A DNA stretch of 64,000 nt, from contig NZ_KB889965.1 of the NCBI RefSeq assembly GCF_000372865.1, positions 1,996,990 to 2,060,989 on the forward strand, given 5' to 3'. Each line of letters begins with the position of its first letter. Within the stretch, counting starts at the first letter, position 1. This stretch comes from Methylosarcina fibrata AML-C10. GTDB taxonomy: Bacteria > Pseudomonadota > Gammaproteobacteria > Methylococcales > Methylomonadaceae. Shown here piece by piece: positions 44,041-52,380 of this stretch. Made by a program: the position numbers and the translations under genes. Under the pieces are notes generated by a model that did no database searches, was not told where the DNA came from, and saw nothing but the letters and a program-made list of their open reading frames with translations.

Positions 44041-45171
44041 TCAGGAGCCGGTGCTGCCGATGACGCCGGCCACCAGATAATCCATCGACTCCAGTTTGAT
44101 GTCGGTCTGCGGCAACGCTTGCCCTGGCGGAATCACGACGTTGCCTTTGTTGTCCTTCAACTCGCCCTTGTAGATGACCATCTCGCCGGCCATGAACTTC
44201 GCTTTTGCGGCTTCGGCCTTAGCGATCGTTTCGGCGCTGACCGCCGGGCCGTATCTGGAGTTTTTGACGATGCCTTCCTTGATGCCGCCCCGCAGCAGAT
44301 GCGGAAACGGTTTGCCTGCCTGGAGCCGCTTGACGAAATCGGTATAGACCTTCGGCCAGTTCCATTCCGCACCGGTCAGATAACCCTTCGGCGCCAGTTC
44401 GGCTTGATCGGCGTGATAGCCGCTCGAATAAATGCCGCGGCGCTCGCAGATCTCGATGATGACTTTCGGGCTGTCGACGTGCATCGTGATCACGTCGACG
44501 CCCTGATCGATCAGGCTGTTCGCCGCTTCGGCCTCTTTGACCGGCATGGCCCAGTCGCCGGTGAAGATCACCTGCGTGGTGATTTTCGGATTCACGCTTT
44601 GCGCGCCCAGAGTGAACGAATTGACGTTGCGCAGCACCTGCGGGATCGGCTTGGCGGCAATGAAGCCGAGCTTGCCGGTTTTCGAAGTGCCGCCGGCGAC
44701 AATGCCGGCGACGTATTGCGCTTCGTCGATGTAACCGAAGTAACTGCCGGCGTTGGCCGGGTGCCTGCCTTCCTGATAGAGCCCTCCGGCATGCAGAAAG
44801 GTGGTGCCGGAATATTTTGGCGCCACCGCCAGCACGTGCGGATCGTAATATCCGAACGAGGTCGGAAAGATCAGCCTGGCGCCGTCCAGATTGATCATGC
44901 TTTCCATCGAATTCTGCACCGCAATCGTCTCCGGCACGTTCTCCTCCTCGATTACCTTGACTCCGGGCATCGCCTTGACTGCGGCCGCCCCCTGGGCATG
45001 GGCCTGGTTGTAACCGTAGTCGGCCCTGGATCCGACGTAGATGAATCCGACCACAACGTCGTCCCCGGCACGCGCCGGAAAAATCATCGCCAAAGCGATG
45101 ATCAAGGCCGGCGGAAATCCGCGCATGATGCGCAGAAGAAAGGCAAACGGCGTGGTATCGGTGCTAGTCAT
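44041..45171 (-). CDS. BMP-family ABC transporter substrate-binding protein
   Basis: A 376-residue periplasmic binding protein of the basic membrane protein (Bmp/Med) family with a signal peptide ending IFPARA. Family motifs are VVVGFIYVGSRADYGYNQAH, ESMINLDGARLIFPTSFGYY, YIDEAQYVAGIVAGGTSKTG, VDVITMHVDSPKVIIEICER and GPAVSAETIAKAEAAKAKFM. Bmp proteins usually bind nucleosides or related compounds. With a biuret-hydrolase-like enzyme in the same operon, a ureido or pyrimidine-derived compound is a reasonable guess. First gene of the operon. Confidence 0.9.
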   Translation of the reverse strand: MTSTDTTPFAFLLRIMRGFPPALIIALAMIFPARAGDDVVVGFIYVGSRADYGYNQAHAQGAAAVKAMPGVKVIEEENVPETIAVQNSMESMINLDGARLIFPTSFGYYDPHVLAVAPKYSGTTFLHAGGLYQEGRHPANAGSYFGYIDEAQYVAGIVAGGTSKTGKLGFIAAKPIPQVLRNVNSFTLGAQSVNPKITTQVIFTGDWAMPVKEAEAANSLIDQGVDVITMHVDSPKVIIEICERRGIYSSGYHADQAELAPKGYLTGAEWNWPKVYTDFVKRLQAGKPFPHLLRGGIKEGIVKNSRYGPAVSAETIAKAEAAKAKFMAGEMVIYKGELKDNKGNVVIPPGQALPQTDIKLESMDYLVAGVIGSTGS

Positions 45172-46063
45172 GGCTTACCTCAAATAAAAGAAAATTAACG
45201 GATCGTCGGCGCAAGGCGGCCCCTTCCGGGAAGAGCCCTCACCTTGCGGCCTGCAACGTTTCAGCGCAAAAATAACACCGGCTTTTTCAGGTCACGGCAA
45301 TACCGGAAACGAGTGCATACTTTGTTGTATGCAACAGATTATGCATGATCGGTGCCATGTTTGAAGGCTTGTTTTCGCTCTTTTTTCATAGCGAAAAAAC
45401 AAAAAATAAAATAAAGAGTTATACGATTAATGAAGGTTAAAGCAGTTAAAAAATCACGAGCCCGGTTTTGAAAATAAGCCTCTATAATGGTGCGATAACC
45501 GATGTATTTGCACCGATTTTGTGCATTCAGAAGAAATAAAGTCTTCCGGGGCATCAGCCGATTGGAATGATCATTTTCTTATCAAAAACCCGGTTAACCA
45601 GGAAATCAAAAACCTCCGGAATCCCCGCATACCAAACCCTTGATGCTCAACCCATGAATCAGAGGTTTCCGCAAGAATGCTCCGCCTGAGCCCCTCGGAA
45701 AATTCCGTTTAGGCTTCGGCTCGTTTTATACCGTTCGCTTTTAATTGCAGGTTCTTCCCGACGCATCGGGAGGAGTCGGAGGCAACATGGCGGCAGGATT
45801 CTTGCATGCCAGTGGACGGCTGAGTCATGGTCTGACGGAGAAAATACGGTAGAGCACGCACCGCGCACTTTCTTTAATAGAACTTTAATGAAATACATTG
45901 CGTAACCCAGGATATTCAGGAGGTTACGAAGCGTATCGGCTCCGGACAGTCCGCCGCGTCCTGCAAAAAACCGGCCGAGACAGGCTTTGCGAACATCCTG
46001 AAGCCTGGAAACTCGTTCCATGACTCTGCGCGTTGCGCAAGATCAATATGACTTTTATTACCG
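45172..46063. other. Long divergent control region between the ABC operon and the kinase gene
   Basis: Nearly 900 bases with no gene I can support. Short minus-strand frames at 45339-45554 and 45659-46021 lack family features. The left part contains the GntR-type motif and a TGCAC/GTGCA inverted repeat around 45509-45525. Length and divergence suggest several promoters and regulator sites. Confidence 0.5.
45314..45334 (+). promoter_or_regulatory. GntR-type operator candidate upstream of the BMP operon
   Basis: TGCATAC (45314-45320) and GTATGCA (45327-45333) form a perfect inverted repeat with a six-base spacer. CTTTGTTGTATGCA (45320-45333) repeats the motif found at 37406-37419, with one purine change. 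It lies about 145 bases before the binding-protein start. Confidence 0.55.
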
Positions 46064-49000
46064 GTGATTCCGATTATGAAGCTTGGCATTTTCCAGAACA
46101 TCTCCAAAATCCGCAGAGACTACAATACCTGGGTCGCCGACGAAACCATGGAAGATTATGCCTTGCGTTTCGCACCGCGCAGTTTCCGGAGGTGGTCGGA
46201 GTTTCAGGTAGCCAACACCGCCTTCGGTTCGACTTCGTTTCTGGTACTCGAAGCCATCGGCGGCTTTTTATCGATCAATTACGGCTTCACCAACGCCTGC
46301 TGGGCCATTCTGGCGGTAGCGGCGGTCATCTTCATCACCAGCCTGCCGATCAGCTATTACGCAGCCCGCTACAACATCGACATCGACCTATTGACCCGCA
46401 GCGCCGGATTCGGCTATCTCGGCTCCACCGTGACCTCCCTGATCTATGCCTCCTTTACCTTCATCCTGTTCGCGATGGAAGCCTCGATCATGTCGCTGGC
46501 CCTGGAGTTGTATTTCAGGATTCCCCTCGCTTACGCCCACGTCATCAGCGCGCTTGCCGTCATCCCTTTGGTCACCTTCGGCATCACGACGATCAGCCGT
46601 CTGCAATTATGGACCCAACCGCTCTGGCTGCTGCTGCTGATCGTTCCCTATCTGGCGGTCCTGAACCGGGAGCCCGAAGCCGTTCCCATTCTGAAAACCT
46701 ACTGGTGGATCGCCAGCCACGGCGAAGGCTTCGACTGGCTGTTGTTCGGCAGCGCCACCACCGTGGCCTTTTCGATGATGGCGCAGATAGGAGAGCAGGT
46801 CGATTTTCTGAGGTTCATGCCCGAAAAGAAAAAGTCCAATAGAGGACGCTGGTGGCTGGCGATGCTGGCGGGAGGGCCCGGCTGGATCTTCTTCGGCATG
46901 GCCCGGCAACTGGCCGGAGCGTTGCTCGCTCATTTGGCCATACGGCACGGCATTCCGGCCGCCCATGCCCACGAACCGACCCAGATGTACCTGACCGCGT
47001 ACACCGAACTGTTCGATGACGCGAGGCCGGCGCTTGCCGTCACCACCCTGTTCGTCGTGCTCAGCCAGATCAAGATCAACGTCACCAACGCCTATGCCGG
47101 CTCCCTGGCCTGGTCCAATTTTTTTTCGCGGTTGACGCACAGCCATCCGGGCCGCGTCATCTGGCTGCTGTTCAACGTGTTGATCGCGCTGCTGCTGATG
47201 GAATTCGGCGTGTTCGGCGCGCTGGAAAAAATTCTGGGCCTGTTTTCGCACATGTCGATCGCCTGGATCAGCGCGGTCGCCGCCGAACTGATGATCAACA
47301 AACCGCTGGGCCTCAGTCCGAAAACCGTCGAATTCAAACGCGCTTATCTGCCCGATCTGAACCCGGTCGGCATCGTCTCGACATTGTCCGCCTCGATCGT
47401 TTCCATTTTGGCGTATACCGGCCTGTTCGGCAGCTATGCCCAGGCTTTTTCGGGATTTATCGCGCTGGTCCTGACCTTCGTGCTGACGCCTTCGATCGCC
47501 TGGTGGTTCGGCCCCAAACCCCACATCGTTCGCGACCGCAGAAAAAACAACCGCACACAGAACGACAAATGCTGCATCTGCGAAAACGAGTTCGAACACG
47601 AAGACATTGCCTTCTGTCCGGCGTACGCCGGCAGTATCTGTTCGCTGTGCTGCACTCTGGACGCCCGTTGTTTCGATGCCTGTAAACCGGGCTCGACCCT
47701 TCACGACTATCTGGAATCCCTGGCGCGGCATTTGCTTCCATCCCGTCTTTCGCTGTCATTGAAGCTACGCCTGCTCCGCTTTACCATGCTGTTCCTGTTC
47801 CTATCGGTCCTGACCGGCATCTTCGTCGGCATCATCTATTACGAGGATTTACTGGCGGTTTCCCGCAATCCCTTCGTTTATTACCTCCTGCTGGAAAACT
47901 TCATCAAAACCTATACTTCGATGCTGGTCTTCATCGGCCTGTGCACCTGGTGGCTGATCCTGAACGACGAAAGCCGGCGCATCGCTCATCATGAAACCGC
48001 CCGACAGACGCAGACCCTGCTGACCGAAATCGAGGAACACAAGAAAACCGACGCCAAACTACAACAGGCGCTCATTATGGCCGACAGCGCCAACAGCGCC
48101 AAAAGCCGCTTTCTCAGCAACATGAGCCATGAAATTCGCACGCCGTTAAACAGCATCATCGGTTACGCGCACATCCTCGACAACGATCCGGCCATTCCCG
48201 AGCACAGGCTGCAGGCGGTGAAGACCATGAAGCGCAGCAGCGAACATCTGTCGGCGCTGATCGAGGACATTCTCGACATCGCCCGTATCGAAGCTCGCAA
48301 GTTCGAGCTGAGATCCATGCCGATCCACTTTCCGGTATTCATCGACCATCTGGTGCACATATTCAAGGCTCAGGCCGAAGAAAAAGGGCTGGCTTTTCAT
48401 TGTCGGTTTACCAACACGTTGCCCCGGCGCGTTCGCGGCGACGAAAAAAGGATCGGCCAGATTCTGATCAATCTGCTGAACAATGCCGTAAAATTTACTT
48501 CTTCCGGGGAAATCATTTTCCGTATCGGCTACAGCGGCGGCGTCGGCAATTTCCAGATCACCGACACCGGCATCGGCATCGACGAAGAGCATCTGCAGAC
48601 CATTTTTCAACCGTTCACGCGGCTCGGTACGGCGGCCGGAAACGCCGTCGCCGGCAGCGGCCTGGGTCTGACCATCAGCAAGATTCTGGCCGAAATCATG
48701 GGCGGCGAACTCAGCGTCAAAAGCGTGCCGGGTCAAGGTTCAACCTTTACCGTACGTCTGTTTCTGCCCAGCCTCGGCGCCGGCTCGGCTGAGATCCGGG
48801 AAGACAACGTCACAGGCTACCGGGGGCCGAGACGGAACATTCTAATTGTTGACGATCAGCCGGACCATCGGCAATTGCTGCTGTCCCTGCTGGAACCTTT
48901 GGGTTTCTATCTTTCGGAAGCCTGCTCCGGCGAAGAGTGCCTGCTCAAGGTCGACGACTGTGTTCCCGACCTGATTCTGCTGGACCTGTCGATGACCGGC

Positions 49001-49477
49001 ATCGGCGGCACCGAAACAGCCGAGCAATTACGCCGGAAAGGCTATTCGAAGCCCATCATCGTGCTGAGCGCCAATGCCTATCCGTCCGACCGCCTGGCGG
49101 CGATCAAGGCCGGCTGCAACGATTTTCTGGCCAAGCCGATACAAATTCAGGAGCTGTACTACAAACTGAAATCGACTCTGGATCTTGACTGGATCGGTCA
49201 GGAAGCCCCTATGCAGAACACCGCCGCAGCCAGTAAAATAGCCGATACGCGGCCGCCGCAGGAGGTCGTCGACAAACTCGTCGAATTCATTCGCATCGGT
49301 GATCTGATGGGGTTGAACCGGCAGCTCGACGAAGCCGGCCTCAACCGTCCGGACTATCTGCCTTTCCTGCTGAAGATCAGGCAATTGGCCGGCGAATTCC
49401 GCATCGCGGAGATTAAAAACCTGCTTATGGCGGACGCCCTGAACAGGCCAAACCAAGCGAGACCATCCGATGAGTGA
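46064..49477 (+). CDS. NCS1 permease-histidine kinase fusion, hybrid sensor
   Basis: A 1,137-residue membrane protein. Residues about 20-490 match an NCS1 purine/pyrimidine permease (RFAPRSFRRWSEFQVANTAF, SAGFGYLGSTVTSLIYASFT, GPGWIFFGMARQLAGALLAH), with about twelve helices. A Cys-rich stretch follows at about 503-540 (CCICENE, ICSLCCTLDARCFDACK), then two further helices near 565-590 and 615-640. Then come the kinase parts: His689 in the H-box NMSHEIRTPLNS, the ATPase boxes DEKRIGQILINLLNNAVKF and ITDTGIGIDEEH, GSGLGLTIS, and a receiver with phospho-Asp974 (PDLILLDLSMTG). It probably senses a nucleobase-like compound through the transporter fold. Start GTG 46064; ATG 46076 is the alternative. 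It overlaps the regulator gene by 8 bases. Confidence 0.88.
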   Translation: MIPIMKLGIFQNISKIRRDYNTWVADETMEDYALRFAPRSFRRWSEFQVANTAFGSTSFLVLEAIGGFLSINYGFTNACWAILAVAAVIFITSLPISYYAARYNIDIDLLTRSAGFGYLGSTVTSLIYASFTFILFAMEASIMSLALELYFRIPLAYAHVISALAVIPLVTFGITTISRLQLWTQPLWLLLLIVPYLAVLNREPEAVPILKTYWWIASHGEGFDWLLFGSATTVAFSMMAQIGEQVDFLRFMPEKKKSNRGRWWLAMLAGGPGWIFFGMARQLAGALLAHLAIRHGIPAAHAHEPTQMYLTAYTELFDDARPALAVTTLFVVLSQIKINVTNAYAGSLAWSNFFSRLTHSHPGRVIWLLFNVLIALLLMEFGVFGALEKILGLFSHMSIAWISAVAAELMINKPLGLSPKTVEFKRAYLPDLNPVGIVSTLSASIVSILAYTGLFGSYAQAFSGFIALVLTFVLTPSIAWWFGPKPHIVRDRRKNNRTQNDKCCICENEFEHEDIAFCPAYAGSICSLCCTLDARCFDACKPGSTLHDYLESLARHLLPSRLSLSLKLRLLRFTMLFLFLSVLTGIFVGIIYYEDLLAVSRNPFVYYLLLENFIKTYTSMLVFIGLCTWWLILNDESRRIAHHETARQTQTLLTEIEEHKKTDAKLQQALIMADSANSAKSRFLSNMSHEIRTPLNSIIGYAHILDNDPAIPEHRLQAVKTMKRSSEHLSALIEDILDIARIEARKFELRSMPIHFPVFIDHLVHIFKAQAEEKGLAFHCRFTNTLPRRVRGDEKRIGQILINLLNNAVKFTSSGEIIFRIGYSGGVGNFQITDTGIGIDEEHLQTIFQPFTRLGTAAGNAVAGSGLGLTISKILAEIMGGELSVKSVPGQGSTFTVRLFLPSLGAGSAEIREDNVTGYRGPRRNILIVDDQPDHRQLLLSLLEPLGFYLSEACSGEECLLKVDDCVPDLILLDLSMTGIGGTETAEQLRRKGYSKPIIVLSANAYPSDRLAAIKAGCNDFLAKPIQIQELYYKLKSTLDLDWIGQEAPMQNTAAASKIADTRPPQEVVDKLVEFIRIGDLMGLNRQLDEAGLNRPDYLPFLLKIRQLAGEFRIAEIKNLLMADALNRPNQARPSDE

Positions 49478-50402
49478 TGACAATCGATCGATGAACGGCA
49501 CGGTGATGATTGTGGATGACACGCCGGGCAATCTGGCGCTTTTGTCCGACACCCTGTCGGATGCCCGTTACCGGGTGCTGGTGGCTACCGACGGGCTCTC
49601 GGCCATCGAACAGATCCAATATCTGAAGCCCGACATTATTTTAATGGACGTGGTCATGCCGGGAATAGACGGCTTCGAAACCTGCCGCCGCATCAAGGCG
49701 GAACCGGCCACGGCGGGCATTCCCATCTTGTTCATGACCGGCTTGAGCGAACTCGATCATTTATTGCAGGGATTCGGCGAAGGCGGCCTGGATTACATCA
49801 TCAAACCCATTCGCCCGCCCGAGGTGTTGGCCCGAATCGAAGTCCACCTGACCCAGTCGCGCAATCTCCAGCGCGCACAGCAGGCCCTGCAGCAAAGCGC
49901 CTATTCCGCCCTGGCGGTCGGCCGCTTGGGCGGCATTGCCTGGCTGACGCCGTCGGCCGAGGCATGGCTGCACGATTTCATGCGGCATTACGCCTCCGAA
50001 CAGCCCATCCGCATCGGCGGCCTTTTACCCTCTCCGTTGCTGGAATGGTTCCGGCAGCGCCTCTCCGATGGCGGCCAAAACGCCGAGGAATGTTTCGAGC
50101 ATTACCGGTCGAGCAGCGGTTTTACCGTAAAAATGACGCATTGCCATCATCTGGACGAATATCTGCTGCTCCTGCAAAAGGAATCGACTCAATGGAATCT
50201 GGAGTCGCTGAGGGAGTCCCTGAAACTCACGTTCCGGGAGGCGGAAATACTGATGTGGATTGCGCGCGGCAAAACCAACAAGGAAGTCGGCCTGATTCTG
50301 GGCAGCAGCCCCAGAACGATCAACAAGCATCTGGAACACATCTTCGAAAAACTCGGCGTGGCCACGCGGGCGGCGGCCGTCGCCATGGTGCTGCAACGCT
50401 GA
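49470..50402 (+). CDS. Response regulator with LuxR-type DNA-binding domain
   Basis: A 310-residue regulator. The receiver (about 10-130) has Asp16/Asp17 in VMIVDDTPGN, phospho-Asp60 in PDIILMDVVMPG and the switch Lys in DYIIKPIRPPEV. A middle segment of unknown fold follows, then a LuxR helix-turn-helix at about 245-305 (LTFREAEILMWIARGKTNKE, then SSPRTINKHLEHIFEKLGVA). It overlaps the kinase gene by 8 bases and is surely its partner. Likely targets are the divergent ABC/hydrolase operon and itself. Confidence 0.9.
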   Translation: MSDDNRSMNGTVMIVDDTPGNLALLSDTLSDARYRVLVATDGLSAIEQIQYLKPDIILMDVVMPGIDGFETCRRIKAEPATAGIPILFMTGLSELDHLLQGFGEGGLDYIIKPIRPPEVLARIEVHLTQSRNLQRAQQALQQSAYSALAVGRLGGIAWLTPSAEAWLHDFMRHYASEQPIRIGGLLPSPLLEWFRQRLSDGGQNAEECFEHYRSSSGFTVKMTHCHHLDEYLLLLQKESTQWNLESLRESLKLTFREAEILMWIARGKTNKEVGLILGSSPRTINKHLEHIFEKLGVATRAAAVAMVLQR

Positions 50403-50469
50403 GCCGTCCCCACCGCGCCGGAGGGCGCGGCGGAGATTTCCCTTGCCATCGGTAAGCCGTTGCTACGGA

Positions 50470-50630
50470 TCAGCGCACGGTCTGGGTCAGCGCGGCGGTG
50501 GTCAGTTTCGCCTTGCTGTCCGAACCCCGCGTCACCATGCCCAGGCTGACGCTGCCGGTCGGTGCATTGCCCTTGACCAATGCGGTAAAGGGCAACGCCG
50601 TGCGGAAAGTGAACGGCTTTTTACCGGACG
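50470..50630 (-). pseudogene. Out-of-frame Ig-like tail after the GloVer-repeat protein
   Basis: Beyond the stop of the preceding coding frame, another frame reads KKPFTFRTALPFTALVKGNA, then PTGSVSLGMVTRGSDSKAKL and TTAALTQTVR before a TGA, like a bacterial Ig-like repeat end. One extra A in the A6 tract (50652-50657) would join it to the upstream protein. It may be a lost or switchable extension. Confidence 0.5.
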
Positions 50631-52106
50631 TCAGGGCCGCGGCGGCCGCCGTTTTTTCACCACTTGCGTGACCGCGGCGCTGGTGCTCGGCGCGTTGTTG
50701 GCGTCGCCGCTGTAGACCGCAGTGATGCTGTGCGTGCCGGCCACCAGACGAGGCGTGGACAAGGACGCGACCGCGTTTCTGAGCGGCCGGGAACCGAGGC
50801 TGGTGCTGCCGACGAAGAATTCGACCGTGCCGGTCGGGCTGTTGCCGGTTACCGTCGCGGTAAAGGTGACCGATTGGCCGACGGTCGACGGATTCAGGCT
50901 GGACGTCAGCGAGGTCGTCGTGGCCTGAGTTTCCGTCAAACGAAAAATGATACCGCCGTTATAAGTGCCACCCCCGGAAGTGGTGCCGTAGAGACTGCCG
51001 TCGTCAGCCTGAACCAGTCCGACAATGGATGTTCCGGCGGGATCATCGGCATCAAACTCGTACAGGATGCTGTAGTTCCAGGAAGGATCCAGCTTAAACA
51101 CGATGCCGATGCCGCTATCAGCGGAAGAATAAGTCGTGCCATAAAAATTGCTGTCCGAACCCTGGATCAGCAAGGAGAGATACGGAATGGTCGCGGCATC
51201 GGGCTGGTACAAAACGGTCGCGGTTCCGGACGATTCGAGCCTATACACCCAATTGGCGCCGATACCGTAGATGTTGCTGTTGCCGACTCCGTAGATGTTG
51301 CCGTCGCTGCCTTGGAATAGCCGAGTCGGATAGGGATCGTCGGGATTTCCCTGGTTGTATTGATTGCTTACTAAAAAATAATGCAGAACACTGTAATTCC
51401 AGGCAGGATCGATTTTGAACACTAGATGATCGATGTCGTAGCTGAGCTGTCCTCCGGTAACGCCATAGAAACTGCCGTCGCTGGCTTGAACCAGTTCCGA
51501 AGCCGGACAGAAGTCATACTCCCCCGACGTGCCGAAGCTGTGCAGTACGGTAAGATTCCCGGATAAATCGATTCTGTAAAACGTCCCGCCGCTATTGCCT
51601 CCACCGCAAGTGGCGCCATAAAATTTGCCGTCGGAACCCAGAGTCAATCCGCCGGAAGGGTCATAACCGGCATCACTACCAGGGCTAAACGTATACAATA
51701 CGCTGAAATTTCCGGATAAACTCAATTTAAACAATGTTGCATTTGAATTGCTGTTTCCCTTTGTGACACCATATAAGCTGCCGTCGCTGCCGAACACCAA
51801 TGTTGCATAGGGATTGACTCCATCGCTGCCGCCTTCGAACTCGTACAATACGGAATAATTTCCGGACGCATCGATCTTGAACACCGTACCGACCCCGTGG
51901 CTGCCGCCGTAGAGCGTCGTTCCGTAAAAATTGCCGGCCGCATCCTGAATCAGGGCACCGGTCGGTTTGCCGTCCTGCGTGCCCAGCGATTTCAGTACCT
52001 CGAAATCAACCGCCGCTCCGGCCGTCGGAGCCAGGAATATGCCCGCCAGCACCAGCCAGATCAAAAATATGAAATAAAACGTTTGCATCGAAGAATGGTT
52101 TTTCAT
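50631..52106 (-). CDS. Secreted GloVer-repeat protein with C-terminal Ig-like domain (shorter copy)
   Basis: A 491-residue exported protein with a signal peptide (about 1-32, ending GAAVD). It has seven copies of the GloVer-type repeat (TIGR03803), each with a G-x-LYGT core: NFYGTTLYGG, SLYGVTKGN, KFYGATCGGG, SFYGVTGGQ, NIYGVGNSN, NFYGTTYSS, SLYGTTSGGG. These predict a beta-propeller or beta-solenoid. An Ig-like domain (about 395-480) starts TTTSLTSSLNPSTVGQSVTF. The C-terminus is basic (KKRRPPRP) where the frame runs out of an A6 tract. The Ig part is nearly identical to the larger paralogue. Adhesion or surface function is likely but unproven. Confidence 0.8.
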   Translation of the reverse strand: MKNHSSMQTFYFIFLIWLVLAGIFLAPTAGAAVDFEVLKSLGTQDGKPTGALIQDAAGNFYGTTLYGGSHGVGTVFKIDASGNYSVLYEFEGGSDGVNPYATLVFGSDGSLYGVTKGNSNSNATLFKLSLSGNFSVLYTFSPGSDAGYDPSGGLTLGSDGKFYGATCGGGNSGGTFYRIDLSGNLTVLHSFGTSGEYDFCPASELVQASDGSFYGVTGGQLSYDIDHLVFKIDPAWNYSVLHYFLVSNQYNQGNPDDPYPTRLFQGSDGNIYGVGNSNIYGIGANWVYRLESSGTATVLYQPDAATIPYLSLLIQGSDSNFYGTTYSSADSGIGIVFKLDPSWNYSILYEFDADDPAGTSIVGLVQADDGSLYGTTSGGGTYNGGIIFRLTETQATTTSLTSSLNPSTVGQSVTFTATVTGNSPTGTVEFFVGSTSLGSRPLRNAVASLSTPRLVAGTHSITAVYSGDANNAPSTSAAVTQVVKKRRPPRP

Positions 52107-52380
52107 AGTTTCCTCCAGGGCGTCACGCTATAGCCAAAAATAATACAGGAGCAGAAAGTCTCGATTAAGCCGTATAATCCGGCACGAGAAATCTACCTTT
52201 GTTCGATATTTTTATTATTTTTATAATTTTTATTTCACGCATTGATTACTTGGTTAATGAAACACCTCCCTTACAAATAACAGAATTTCTCTCATCTCCA
52301 TAATTCCTTCGCCGCGCCTCTCGGCGCGACGGAGATTTTCGGCAAGCGCCCGGCGGCGCCGGACGGTTTTTTACCGGACG

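Noticed and set aside
45468-45488. TTGAAA and TATAAT in the long spacer before the kinase gene
   Set aside because: The spacer between them is only 9 bases instead of about 17, so they do not form a sigma-70 promoter together.
45339-46021. Minus-strand frames in the long control region
   Set aside because: Low-complexity or Cys-rich chance products without starts or homology that I can recognise.
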